Positions 17,787 through 26,364 of a DNA stretch of 64,000 nucleotides are shown here, piece after piece (the stretch's first letter is position 1; every line of letters begins with the position of its first letter). Both the position numbers and the translations under genes were made by a program. Below the pieces are notes generated by a model. It made no database searches. It was not told the origin of the DNA and saw nothing but the letters and a program-made list of their open reading frames with translations. Source of the stretch: an uncultured Comamonas sp. (lineage in GTDB: Bacteria > Pseudomonadota > Gammaproteobacteria > Burkholderiales > Burkholderiaceae_C). The stretch covers positions 1-64,000 of the forward strand of contig CABIIJ010000068.1 in assembly GCA_902175065.1 (NCBI GenBank), given 5' to 3'.

Positions 17787-19621
17787 CAGAAAGTAAAGCC
17801 CAGCCGCAGGTGCAGGCGGATTTTTTGGGTTTTGAAACCATAGGCCAGATCGGCCTGCAGAGGCCCGACGGGGCTGTTCCAGCGGATGCCGGAACCGGCA
17901 CCGACGAAGACCTGCGTCCCCTGCGTCCAGTCGTCGGAGACGCTGCCTGCGTCGATGAACACGGTGTGCTCCCAATCCTTGCGGTTGCCCGCCAGAACGA
18001 TGGGGCGCTGCCATTCCGCGCTGCCCGCCAGCATGTAGCGCCCACCGATGCGCTGCGCGTTGTCGGTGCGGGCGCCGATGCTTTGGTAGCTGTAGCCGCG
18101 CACGGTGGTATCACCGCCCGAGAGAAAGAGCAGGGTCAGCGGAATATCCGCGCCCTTGCGGGCCGTCACGGCCCCGGCCTGCGCCCGCAGTGCCAGACGG
18201 GCGCGGCGGCGGGTCACCGCCTCGCGCTCCCCCATGGGCTGGAAGTATTGCCAGCGCCCCAGCGCCCGGGTGAAGGGCGTGCGCTGCGGCGTCAGGGTGG
18301 TGCCGATGCCCAGCTCAAAAGCCAGGCCGTAGCCGCGTGTGGGATTGGTGGGGTTGTTGAAGTAGCGCCCCGTCCAGCTGTAGTTGGCAGAGAGGGCCGA
18401 GCTTTTCGGCGGGGCGTCATCGCCCTGCGGATTGGCCAGGTCGTAGCGCAGGAAATACTGGCGGTCGATCTTGTCCTCGTTCTTGCCGCGCCCGGCGCTC
18501 AGGGCAATGCTGTTGGCCTGGTAGTCGGCCAGCTCGGCGCGTTCCAGTTCGGCGCTGGTAAACCAGTTCCAGCCGCTGTCGTCGGGCAGGGAATACAGGC
18601 GGGTGGAGAGCAGCGGGTTCTTGCGGTTGAGCTGCAGCTTGCTTTGCGCCTGCCAGCCCAGGCCGGGAACGCGGTTGTGCGTGTGGTCGATCGACAGGCG
18701 CGGCCCGGTATCGGTGCTCAGGCCCACGCCGTAGACCCATTTCTGCAAGGGCGCCTCGCGCACCTGGGCCAGCACGGGCACCTGCGCCTCGGGCTGGCCT
18801 GCGGGAATCTGTTCGGTCTGCAGTGTCAGGAAGACCGAGTCGTACAGCCCCGTGGCGGCCATGCGCTGCTGCACGTCCAGCAGCGTCGACTGGCGGTATT
18901 CCTGGCCCACCGGCAGGCGGGCGGCGCGGGTGACGCCGGCCGCGTCGTAGCGCTGCCCCCCTTCGATCTCCAGGGGGCCAAAGCGCACCAGCGGGCCGGT
19001 GGCATAGTGGGCCTGCAGTTCGGCCTGCTGGGTATCGGCATCGATGTCGGCGCGGCTGCTCACCAGTTGCGCCGTGGGGTAGCGCTGCGCCTGCAGGCTG
19101 CGCAGGCCCTCGGCCTTGGCGCTGGCCCAGGCATCCTGGCTGAAGGGCTGGCCCACCTCCAGCGGCCAGTTGCGCTGCACCGCCTGGCGCTGCCAGCTGC
19201 CGGACTTTTCGCCGTCCTGCGGGCTGGTGACTTGCACGTCCACGGCGGTGACGGTGGCCGGCTCGCCCGCATCGACCTCGATGCGCACCACGGGCAGGTC
19301 CGAGGAATCCCTGGGCGGGTTGTGCAGCTCCAGCTCCACCGTGGGGGCAAAGTAGCCCAGGGTGGCCAGCAGCTTGCGGATGTCGGTATCGGCCACGCTG
19401 ATCAGGCGCGTCAGCTCCTGGCGGCGCAGCCCTTCCAGTTCACGGTAGCGGTTCAGTTCCAGGTGCGCTTCGAGCAGGTCCTGCGCCTCCTTGGGCCGGG
19501 CATGAATCTGCAGCTCGAAATTGGGTTTGCCGGCTGTCGCTGCGCCCGGCTTGGTCAGCAGGCCGCAACCCGCCAGCAACACCGTTGCCAGCAGCACGCC
19601 CAGGTGGAAGGAAAAACGCAT
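17786..19621 (-). CDS. tamA: TamA-type outer-membrane assembly protein (BamA family)
   Basis: Omp85-family barrel that partners TamB. The 611-residue protein has an N-terminal signal with an apparent lipobox (LLATVLLAGC, Cys19), three POTRA-like domains (about 35-260) and a C-terminal 16-strand barrel with a LSGGDTTVRGYSYQ segment (the conserved VRGY/F motif) and a terminal Phe after alternating hydrophobics. The ATG at 19621 follows the upstream VWA gene by 20 bases. E. coli TamA has an ordinary signal peptide, so the lipobox is unusual. The stop codon overlaps the tamB start. Confidence 0.9.
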   Translation of the reverse strand: MRFSFHLGVLLATVLLAGCGLLTKPGAATAGKPNFELQIHARPKEAQDLLEAHLELNRYRELEGLRRQELTRLISVADTDIRKLLATLGYFAPTVELELHNPPRDSSDLPVVRIEVDAGEPATVTAVDVQVTSPQDGEKSGSWQRQAVQRNWPLEVGQPFSQDAWASAKAEGLRSLQAQRYPTAQLVSSRADIDADTQQAELQAHYATGPLVRFGPLEIEGGQRYDAAGVTRAARLPVGQEYRQSTLLDVQQRMAATGLYDSVFLTLQTEQIPAGQPEAQVPVLAQVREAPLQKWVYGVGLSTDTGPRLSIDHTHNRVPGLGWQAQSKLQLNRKNPLLSTRLYSLPDDSGWNWFTSAELERAELADYQANSIALSAGRGKNEDKIDRQYFLRYDLANPQGDDAPPKSSALSANYSWTGRYFNNPTNPTRGYGLAFELGIGTTLTPQRTPFTRALGRWQYFQPMGEREAVTRRRARLALRAQAGAVTARKGADIPLTLLFLSGGDTTVRGYSYQSIGARTDNAQRIGGRYMLAGSAEWQRPIVLAGNRKDWEHTVFIDAGSVSDDWTQGTQVFVGAGSGIRWNSPVGPLQADLAYGFKTQKIRLHLRLGFTF

Positions 19622-19641
19622 AAGAAACACGTTCCAAGCCC

Positions 19642-20838
19642 TCACTTCGAGAGCTGGCGCATGCACGCCTCCAGCCCCTGCACCGTCAGCGGATACATCC
19701 GGCCCCCCATGAGCTGGTGGACGATGTCGATGCTCTGGCGGTACTGCCACACGCCCTGCGGTTCGGGGTTGATCCAGGCGTGCTGGGCAAAGGCTTCGGT
19801 CAGGCGCTGCAGCCACAGGGCGCCGGGTTCCTCGTTCATGTATTCCACGCTGCCGCCCGGTTGCAGGATTTCGTAGGGGCTCATGGTGGCATCGCCGACG
19901 AAGATCAGCTTGTAGTCCTGGTTGTACTTGCGGATGATGTCCCAGGTGTCGAACTTCTCGGCAAAGCGGCGATGGTTGTTCTTCCAGACGAAGTCGTACA
20001 CGCAGTTGTGGAAGTAATAGAACTCCAGGTGCTTGAACTCGGCCTTGGCGGCAGAGAACAGCTCCTCGACGCGCTGGATGTGGTCGTCCATGGTGCCGCC
20101 CACGTCCATCAGCAGCAGCACTTTGACGTTGTTGTGCCGCTCGGGAACCATCTGGATGTCCAGCCAGCCCGCATTGGCCGCCGTGCTGCGGATGGTGCCG
20201 GGCAAGTCCAGTTCCAGCTCGCCGCCCTGGCGGGCGAATTTGCGCAGGCGGCGCAGCGCCACCTTGATGTTGCGCGTGCCCAGCTCCTGCGTGTCGTCGT
20301 AGTCGCGGTAGGCCCGCTGCTCCCACACCTTCACCGCGCTGCGGTTCTTGCCCGCCCCGCCGATGCGGATGCCCGCCGGGTTGTAGCCGCCGTGGCCAAA
20401 GGGGCTGGTGCCGCCGGTGCCGATCCATTTGTTGCCGCCCTGGTGGCGCTCTTTTTGCTCTTCCAGGCGCTTTTTCAGCGTGTCCATCAGCTCGTCCCAG
20501 CCCATGGCCTCGATGGCGGCTTTTTCTTCCGGGGAGAGTTCACGCTCCAGCAGCTTGCGCAGCCAGTCCTGGGGGATTTCCTGCGTCAGGTCGGTGAGCA
20601 TCTCCACCCCTTTGAAGTACGCCGCAAAGGCGCGGTCGAACTTGTCGAAATGCTTTTCGTCCTTCACCAGGATGGTGCGGGCCAGGTAGTAGAAATCGTC
20701 CAGGCTCCAGCCATCCCCGCCCAACCCGGATTTGGGGCCGACCACGCCCACCTGCAGGGCTTCGAGCAGGGCCAGGAACTCCTTGACCGAAACCGGGAGC
20801 TTGGCAGCACGCAGGGTGTAGAAAAAATCAATCAGCAT
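19642..20838 (-). CDS. VWA domain protein, CoxE-like
   Basis: 398 residues. The N-terminal half is a helical region rich in charged residues with a LEEQKERHQGGNKW segment; the C-terminal half is a von Willebrand A fold whose first metal-site motif reads LLLMDVGGTMDD (about 250-261) rather than canonical DxSxS. CoxE-type VWA proteins act with MoxR AAA ATPases to insert or remove metals or remodel complexes (known for CO dehydrogenase maturation); the target here is unknown. The MoxR gene is two genes upstream in the same run, separated by a GNAT gene. No molybdenum enzyme of the CoxL type is nearby. Confidence 0.88.
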   Translation of the reverse strand: MLIDFFYTLRAAKLPVSVKEFLALLEALQVGVVGPKSGLGGDGWSLDDFYYLARTILVKDEKHFDKFDRAFAAYFKGVEMLTDLTQEIPQDWLRKLLERELSPEEKAAIEAMGWDELMDTLKKRLEEQKERHQGGNKWIGTGGTSPFGHGGYNPAGIRIGGAGKNRSAVKVWEQRAYRDYDDTQELGTRNIKVALRRLRKFARQGGELELDLPGTIRSTAANAGWLDIQMVPERHNNVKVLLLMDVGGTMDDHIQRVEELFSAAKAEFKHLEFYYFHNCVYDFVWKNNHRRFAEKFDTWDIIRKYNQDYKLIFVGDATMSPYEILQPGGSVEYMNEEPGALWLQRLTEAFAQHAWINPEPQGVWQYRQSIDIVHQLMGGRMYPLTVQGLEACMRQLSK

Positions 20839-20856
20839 GAAATGGGCCTCGAAGGC

Positions 20857-21459
20857 TTACTGAGCAAGCGTATGCAGCTCCAGAAGATGAAGCAGATGGG
20901 CACGGACATCCGGCCACTCGCCCTGGCGCAGGCTGTACATCACGGTATCGCGGATGGTGCCGTCACGGCGCAGCGCGTTGCCACGGATGACACCGTCTTT
21001 TTTCGCCCCCAGGCGCTCGATGGCCCGCTGGCTGGCAAAGTTGTAGCTGTCGGTGCGCCAGCCCACGACGTTGCAACCCAGCGCATCGAAAGCATGGCCG
21101 AGCAAAAGCAGCTTGCAGGTGGTATTGACGTGGCTGCGCTGCACGCTGCGGGCGTACCAGGTGTAGCCGATTTCCACGCGGCGCACGGGTGCCAGGATGT
21201 CGTGGTAGCTGGTGGTGCCCAGCACGCGGCCTGTCGCCTCGTCGATGACGGCAAAGGCAAAGCGACTGCCCTCCTGGCGCATTTGCAGCGCGGTTTCGAT
21301 GTAGGCGCGGGTGTTGTCCGGCTCGGGCACGCTGGTCACGCGCAGCTTCCACAGTTGCCCGTCGGCGGCGGCGGCACGCAGGCCCGCCTCGTGCTCCAGC
21401 CCCAAAGGCTCCAGGCGCACGCCGTTGCGGGTCAGGACGACGGGCTGGACAAAAGCCAT
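20857..21459 (-). CDS. GNAT family N-acetyltransferase (RimJ/RimL type)
   Basis: 200 residues of the RimJ/RimL-like branch: an N-terminal RNGVRLEPLG strand, the FAVIDEATGRVLGTTSY core, the VEIGYTW strand and the C-terminal ASQRAIERLGAKKDGVIRGN motif that closes over acetyl-CoA. Members acetylate protein N-termini or small molecules; substrate unknown. It is wedged between MoxR (12 bases) and the VWA gene (18 bases), so it is transcribed with them. Confidence 0.88.
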   Translation of the reverse strand: MAFVQPVVLTRNGVRLEPLGLEHEAGLRAAAADGQLWKLRVTSVPEPDNTRAYIETALQMRQEGSRFAFAVIDEATGRVLGTTSYHDILAPVRRVEIGYTWYARSVQRSHVNTTCKLLLLGHAFDALGCNVVGWRTDSYNFASQRAIERLGAKKDGVIRGNALRRDGTIRDTVMYSLRQGEWPDVRAHLLHLLELHTLAQ

Positions 21460-21471
21460 GGCGGTTTTCCT

Positions 21472-22314
21472 TTAGCGGTTGCGCTGGTTCATGAACACCA
21501 GCTTTTCAAACAGGGAAATGTCCTGCTCGTTCTTCAAAAGCGCCCCGACCAGCGGCGGCACGCTGATCTTGTTGTTGCCGCTGTGCAGCGCCTCGGCCGG
21601 GATTTCTTCGGCCAGTAGGAGCTTGAGCCAGTCGATCAGTTCACTCGTCGAAGGCTTTTTCTTCAGCCCCGGCAGCTTGCGGATTTCATAGAACACCTGC
21701 ATGGCGGCACTGAGCAGCTCGCCCTTGAGGCCGGGAAAGTGCACGTCCACGATCTGGCGCATGGTGTCCGCCTCGGGGAACTTGATGTAGTGGAAAAAGC
21801 AGCGGCGCAGAAACGCATCCGGCAGCTCTTTCTCGTTGTTCGAGGTGATGAACACCAGGGGCCGGTGCTTGGCGCGGATGAGCTGGCGCGTCTCGTAGCA
21901 ATAGAACTCCATGCGATCGAGTTCGCGCAGCAGGTCGTTGGGAAACTCGATGTCCGCCTTGTCGATCTCGTCGATCAGCAGCGCCACCGGCTGGTCGGCG
22001 GTAAACGCCTGCCACAGCACGCCCTGCACGATGTAGTTCTCGATCTCCTGGGCGCGGGCATCGCCCAGCTGGCTGTCGCGCAGGCGGTTCACCGCGTCGT
22101 ATTCGTACAGCCCCTGCTGGGCCTTGGTGGTGGATTTGATGTGCCACTGCAGCAGCGGCAGCCCCAGCGCCTGGGCCGCTTCCTCGGCCAGCATGGTCTT
22201 GCCGGTGCCGGGTTCGCCCTTGACCAGCAAGGGGCGTTGCAACTGGATGGCGGCATTGACGGCCAGCATCAGATCGGGGGTGGCGACGTAATTCTCGGAA
22301 CCTTGGAATTTCAT
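21472..22314 (-). CDS. MoxR-family AAA+ ATPase
   Basis: 280-residue AAA+ chaperone. Walker A is GEPGTGKT (about 33-40), Walker B LLIDEIDKAD (about 107-116), sensor 1 FITSNNEKELPDAFLRR (about 147-163, with the arginine finger). The ATG at 22314 is chosen because the family starts with MKFQGSENYVA; the frame upstream is open but unrelated. Pairs functionally with CoxE-like VWA proteins in other bacteria; here that partner is two genes downstream. Confidence 0.92.
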   Translation of the reverse strand: MKFQGSENYVATPDLMLAVNAAIQLQRPLLVKGEPGTGKTMLAEEAAQALGLPLLQWHIKSTTKAQQGLYEYDAVNRLRDSQLGDARAQEIENYIVQGVLWQAFTADQPVALLIDEIDKADIEFPNDLLRELDRMEFYCYETRQLIRAKHRPLVFITSNNEKELPDAFLRRCFFHYIKFPEADTMRQIVDVHFPGLKGELLSAAMQVFYEIRKLPGLKKKPSTSELIDWLKLLLAEEIPAEALHSGNNKISVPPLVGALLKNEQDISLFEKLVFMNQRNR

Positions 22315-22343
22315 AGGATAAAAAGTCAAGAAAAGTGAAAACT

Positions 22344-22781
22344 TCAATCGCGCGTGGCGCGGCGTTGCACGGCAGCGACGTAGGCCGCGCCATCGGGCGG
22401 CAGGCCGCTGCGCTGGCTGTCGGCCAGCATCTGGCCCAGGCACTCCATCACCGCATGGTGGGCGTCGTGCAGGCCGCCATCGAGCCGCTTGGAAAGCAGC
22501 TCCACCGCCTGGCGAATACCGCGCGGCTGGTCGATGCTGCACTGCTCGCTGATCGACAGGTGCATGGACAGGTGCAAAAAAGGATTGGTGCGTTCAGGCG
22601 TCAGATCGTAGTTACGGGCAACGGCGGCATCCACGTCGGCCAGATCGGCAAAGTATTCGGGATGCTCCTCGATCCACAGGCTGGCCAGCGTCTCGATGGC
22701 TTCCATCGGTGCCTGGGCGAGCATTTTGGAGCGCACGCCGCAGAAGAAGCGGCGCACATCGGCTTGGGAAGGTTGAAACAT
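22344..22781 (-). CDS. DUF1841 family protein
   Basis: 145 residues, predicted soluble. The sequence matches DUF1841 proteins: MFQPSQADVRRFF at the start, an IEEHPEY segment, NPFLHLSMHLSISEQ in the middle and a C-terminal HHAVMECLG. No function is established. It heads the run leading to moxR (29 bases) and on to tamB. The ATG at 22781 is the family start; an upstream in-frame ATG at 22808 would add nine unconserved residues. Confidence 0.87.
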   Translation of the reverse strand: MFQPSQADVRRFFCGVRSKMLAQAPMEAIETLASLWIEEHPEYFADLADVDAAVARNYDLTPERTNPFLHLSMHLSISEQCSIDQPRGIRQAVELLSKRLDGGLHDAHHAVMECLGQMLADSQRSGLPPDGAAYVAAVQRRATRD

Positions 22782-22832
22782 AGCCTGCCAGCGTAGCATG
22801 CAAAGCATCCTGACCGGGCCAAGGAGCTTCTT

Positions 22833-24074
22833 CTACGTGCCCCACAAACTCGACAATGGCGCTGCCCAGATTCCGTCCCCCAGGGGCATCGTCTCGGTGC
22901 CGTCATACAGCAGCACGCCCATTTTGAATTGGCTCCCGGCAAGGCTGGCCAGCTTCTTCAGTCCGCGAAGATCGCCCTCCCTGACGGAGGCGGCCGCTTT
23001 CACCTCCACACCGACCAGTTGCCCGGCTGCATTCTCGAGCACGACATCGACCTCGAACTTGTCCGCGTCCCGGTAGTACATCAGGCGGTAGTCGCCATCC
23101 GCTGTGGTCGTGTGCTTGAGCAGCTCACCAAAGACAAACGTCTCCAGCACGTTGCCAAACCGCGTGCGGTCTTGCTGCACTTCCTCCAGGTTCACATCCA
23201 GCAACGCCACCAACAGGCCGGAGTCGATGAACTGCAATTTGGAGGTCTTCACCACGCGGTTCAGGCGGTTGCGTGCCCAGACATCGATCCGCTTGAGCAG
23301 GTACATCTGCTCGAATACGCCAACGTAGCGTGCAGCGGTCTTGCCATCCAGGCCGACCTGACCGCCAAGCTGGGTGTAATTGCACATCTGGCCTGCTGTC
23401 TGCGCCAAGGCACGCAGAAATCGCGGTAACTGATCGAGCTTCTCGATGCCCGCCACCTCCCGCACATCTCGTTGAATGATTGCGTCGATGTACTGCCGCG
23501 CCCACGCGATACGCCGCCTGGCCGAGGGGCGTGCAATGGCTTCGGGGTAGCCGCCCCGCAGCACACGTTCGACCAGATCATTGCCCAGTGCGGGCTGATC
23601 CACCTTCAGTATTCGACCTGCGAAGGCGCTATCGATCCAGTTCGCCGCATGCGTTTCGATTTCGCTCTGCGCCAGAGGCAGCAACGACAGCGTTTCCATC
23701 CGCCCCGCCAGTGAGTCGGCCACCGTGGGCAGCGCCATCAAATTGGCGGAACCGGTCAGCAGAAAGCGGCCAGGGCGGCGGTCTTCGTCCACACTCTTTT
23801 TAATGGCCAGCAGCAGCTCAGGCGCACGTTGGATTTCATCCAGCACGGCGCGATCTAGGCTGCGCACCATCCCGACCGGGTCCTCCCGTGCTGACAGCAA
23901 TGTCAGCCCATCGTCCATGGTCAGGTAGCGCAATCCTTGTTGCTCTGCAATTTGCCGCACCAGCGTTGTCTTGCCCGCCTGACGCGGGCCTGCCAGCAAC
24001 ACCACGGGCGTGTCCAGCATCGCTTCAGCAATGCGCGGTTCGATCCGGCGTGGGAAAAGGGATGCCATGTTCAT
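22833..24074 (-). CDS. AAA ATPase with C-terminal DUF4143
   Basis: 413 residues. N-terminal P-loop LAGPRQAGKTTLVRQ (about 27-41), Walker B-like AVLDEIQRAPELL, then sensor TGSANLM; C-terminal DUF4143 with an ETFVFGELLKH segment and VEVKAAASVREGD, a nuclease-like fold motif (E...D...ExK) reminiscent of PD-(D/E)XK enzymes. These proteins are widespread, patchily distributed and of unproven role. The gene is less GC-rich than its neighbours, is monocistronic, and four 22-bp iterons lie upstream, all of which suggests an acquired unit. Confidence 0.88.
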   Translation of the reverse strand: MNMASLFPRRIEPRIAEAMLDTPVVLLAGPRQAGKTTLVRQIAEQQGLRYLTMDDGLTLLSAREDPVGMVRSLDRAVLDEIQRAPELLLAIKKSVDEDRRPGRFLLTGSANLMALPTVADSLAGRMETLSLLPLAQSEIETHAANWIDSAFAGRILKVDQPALGNDLVERVLRGGYPEAIARPSARRRIAWARQYIDAIIQRDVREVAGIEKLDQLPRFLRALAQTAGQMCNYTQLGGQVGLDGKTAARYVGVFEQMYLLKRIDVWARNRLNRVVKTSKLQFIDSGLLVALLDVNLEEVQQDRTRFGNVLETFVFGELLKHTTTADGDYRLMYYRDADKFEVDVVLENAAGQLVGVEVKAAASVREGDLRGLKKLASLAGSQFKMGVLLYDGTETMPLGDGIWAAPLSSLWGT

Positions 24075-24087
24075 GCAGAAATGGTAT

Positions 24088-24175
24088 CGTAAATCTCGGA
24101 ATTTAGCGCCGTAAATCTCGGAATGTAGTTCCGTAAATCTCGGAATTGATCAACGTAAATTCCGCAGAATTTAGG
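24088..24175. repeat. Four 22-bp iterons upstream of the DUF4143 ATPase gene
   Basis: Units begin at 24088, 24110, 24132 and 24154, an exact 22-bp period. The first three share CGTAAATCTCGGAAT; the fourth reads CGTAAATTCCGCAGAATT. Each holds a TAAAT...ATTTA-type dyad, perfect in the first and fourth unit. They end 14 bases before the start codon of the minus-strand ATPase gene, the expected place for an operator array. 22 is not a multiple of three, so these are not coding repeats. Confidence 0.85.
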
Positions 24176-24245
24176 CCTGCTTTCTGCCCGCCTTCCCCTT
24201 GGCCTTCTCTTTGCCTTTGCCCTTCGCGGCAGGCAGCAAGCCAGC

Positions 24246-25604
24246 TCAGTCGGTGCCCGCAAACACCAGCATGGCCTGCAGCCCGCTGCTGCGCCCTGGC
24301 ACCGGGCTGGTCAGGCTGAAGCTGGCCCCATGTTGGCGGGCAATGCTGCCGACGATGGACAGGCCCAGCCCGTAGCCCAGGCGCGAAGCGTCGGCCCGCA
24401 CGTGGCGCTGCTGCACGGTGGATAAATCGTGGGCGGCAATGCCCGGGCCGCTGTCGCGCACGATGATGGCCGGGGGCTGGGCCTGTACGGCCAGCTCGAC
24501 CGGGCCGCTGCTGTAGGTCAGGGCGTTGTCGATCAGGTTGCGCAGGGCGATGGCCAGGGTGTCGATGTCGCCTTGCACGGGGAGGGTGATGGTTGGCGCA
24601 TCCCAATCGAGGCGCTTTTGGGCCTGGGGCTGTTGCCAGAATTCTTGCGCCAAGGTGGTACACAGTTGGACTAAATCGACGGTGCTGCGCGGTTGGCTGG
24701 CCGCTTCGGCGCGGGACAGTTGCAGCAGCCGTTCGGTGCGGTGGCTCAAGGTGTGCAGGGCGTGCAGGATGGGCTGGATTTGCGCCAGGGCAATTTGCCC
24801 GCTGCCATCGGCCTGGGCCTGCTCGATGGCGGTGTGCAGGCGCAGCCGTACCGAGGCCAGGGGCGTGCGCAGTTCGTGCGCGGCGTTGGCCGCCAGGGCG
24901 CGTTCCACGTCCAGGGCCAGGTGCAGGCGGTGCAGCAGCTGGTTCACATCCTGCCCGACCTGGTGCAGCTCACGCGGCAGGTCGGTCAGGGCCAGCGGCT
25001 GCAAATGGTCGCCGCTGCGCTGCTGAATTTGCGCTTGCAGCCAGCGCAGGGAGTGCAGCTCGCGCCGGGCGATCCAGTGAATCAGCCACAGCAGCACCGG
25101 CAGCATGAGCAGCAGCACGGCAATCAGGCCGCTGGCGGTGCGCCACCGCGCCTGGGTGCGCTCGTCCAGCGGGTCGGCCAGCTGCAGCCACAGGCCGCTG
25201 CCCGGCTCGTTCAGGGTGTAAATGCGGTGGCGTTGCGTGTCGTAAAACCCCTCCTGCAGGGGCGCGGCAAAGGCCTCCTCGGGCGCGGCGTGCGAGCGCA
25301 GCAGCAAGCCGCCCTGGGCATCGCGCAGTTGCAGCGATAGCGGTTCGGTGTAGTCCGAGCCGGGCACCTCGCCCAGGATGCGCACGCCCGCCACCGCGTC
25401 TGGGGAGAAGGCATCGAGCAGCGCGGGATAGAGCTGCCGGTGGGCGCTTTCGACCAGTTCGGTATCGAAGTTGTGCTGAATTTGCGTGTCCACATACCAG
25501 GCCACCAGGGCCGTGCTGATGCTCCAGACCAGTGCCACCGCAGCCACCAGGGGGCGGGCTAGGCGCGAGGCCAGCGAAGCCTGGCTGCGGGTGGGGCCGC
25601 TCAT
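24246..25604 (-). CDS. Two-component sensor kinase (PmrB/QseC type)
   Basis: 452 residues, inner membrane. TM1 lies around 19-40, a periplasmic sensor of about 120 residues follows, then TM2 (about 162-184), HAMP, H-box AANAAHELRTPLASVR, N-box LRNLIDNALTY, G1 RDSGPGIA and G2 GYGLGLSIV. This is the QseC/PmrB/TctE layout. Its ATG overlaps the response-regulator stop by four bases (ATGA). Next to a divergent eptA it most likely controls lipid A modification, so PmrB is the working analogy. About 60 bases of lysine-rich-coding but unassigned sequence follow the stop. Confidence 0.9.
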   Translation of the reverse strand: MSGPTRSQASLASRLARPLVAAVALVWSISTALVAWYVDTQIQHNFDTELVESAHRQLYPALLDAFSPDAVAGVRILGEVPGSDYTEPLSLQLRDAQGGLLLRSHAAPEEAFAAPLQEGFYDTQRHRIYTLNEPGSGLWLQLADPLDERTQARWRTASGLIAVLLLMLPVLLWLIHWIARRELHSLRWLQAQIQQRSGDHLQPLALTDLPRELHQVGQDVNQLLHRLHLALDVERALAANAAHELRTPLASVRLRLHTAIEQAQADGSGQIALAQIQPILHALHTLSHRTERLLQLSRAEAASQPRSTVDLVQLCTTLAQEFWQQPQAQKRLDWDAPTITLPVQGDIDTLAIALRNLIDNALTYSSGPVELAVQAQPPAIIVRDSGPGIAAHDLSTVQQRHVRADASRLGYGLGLSIVGSIARQHGASFSLTSPVPGRSSGLQAMLVFAGTD

Positions 25605-26260
25605 GCCCCCTCCAGCCGGTAGCCGGTGCCGCGCACGGTCTGGATGAGATGGCTGCCCAGCTTGCGGCGCAGGCGGCTGATGAATACTTCCAGCGTGTTG
25701 CTGTCGCTGCTGGCATCCCATTGGTAAAGGGCATCCTGCAGGCGCTCGCGGGTAAAAATTTGCGCTGGGCGGCTGGCCAGCACGCGCAGCAAGGCCCATT
25801 CCTTGGGCGTCAGCACCACGGGCAGGCCGTCCACCTGCACCACCTCCCGCGCCAGGTCGATGTGGACGCTGCCGCGCACCACCTGGGCAGCGGCCTGCTG
25901 GTTGCGCCGCCGCTCGATGGCCCGCAGCCGGGCCAGCAGCTCTTCGGGGTCATAGGGCTTGACCAGGTAATCATCGGCCCCCGCGTCCAGCCCGCGAATG
26001 CGGTCGCTGACCTGGTCGCGGGCCGTCACGGCAATCACCGTCGGGCTGTCGGGTGCCTTACGCAGCTGCGGCAGCAGCGTGAGGCCGTCGCCATCGGGCA
26101 GGTTCAAATCCAGCAGCACGGCCCAGTAGTGGTTCGCCCCGATCAGGGGCCGGGCCTGGGCCAGGCTGTCGGCCCAGTCCACCTGGTAGTGCTTGGTGTG
26201 CAGATACGCCAGCACGGCAGCAGCCAGGGCGCGGTCGTCTTCTAGAAGCAGGATGTGCAT
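25601..26260 (-). CDS. OmpR-family response regulator (PmrA/QseB type)
   Basis: 219 residues. Receiver domain with acidic pocket EDD at 7-9, phosphoacceptor Asp51 in LLDLNLPDGDG, conserved Thr in VTARDQ and Lys in LVKPYDPEELLAR; C-terminal winged helix with FISRLRRKLG as recognition helix and VRGTGYRL at the end. First gene of the regulator-kinase pair, divergent from eptA. Two pairs of direct half-sites with 11-bp period lie between the two start codons. Confidence 0.92.
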   Translation of the reverse strand: MHILLLEDDRALAAAVLAYLHTKHYQVDWADSLAQARPLIGANHYWAVLLDLNLPDGDGLTLLPQLRKAPDSPTVIAVTARDQVSDRIRGLDAGADDYLVKPYDPEELLARLRAIERRRNQQAAAQVVRGSVHIDLAREVVQVDGLPVVLTPKEWALLRVLASRPAQIFTRERLQDALYQWDASSDSNTLEVFISRLRRKLGSHLIQTVRGTGYRLEGA

Positions 26261-26301
26261 GGTGGGTGCAGTGTAGGGGGCGGCCATGCTGCACGCCCAG
26301 G

Positions 26302-26340
26302 CTGAACGCTGTCTGAACACCGGGTTCAGGGAGCGTTCAG
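26302..26340. promoter_or_regulatory. Double direct-repeat operator between response regulator and eptA
   Basis: CTGAAC-N5-CTGAAC (26302-26318) is followed by GTTCAG-N5-GTTCAG (26324-26340), the same site in reverse orientation. Two half-sites 11 bp apart are the hallmark of OmpR/PmrA/QseB dimers (PmrA box: CTTAA-N5-CTTAA). One site faces each gene, so autoregulation and eptA control are both plausible. Confidence 0.75.
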
Positions 26341-26364
26341 CGCAGCCACGCACAGTCGCGCCCC

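Noticed and set aside
24178-24245. Lysine-rich minus-strand coding potential after the sensor kinase gene (histone-like KGKEKAKGK)
   Set aside because: Too short, no ribosome binding site or start that gives a separate gene; probably read-through of non-coding DNA.
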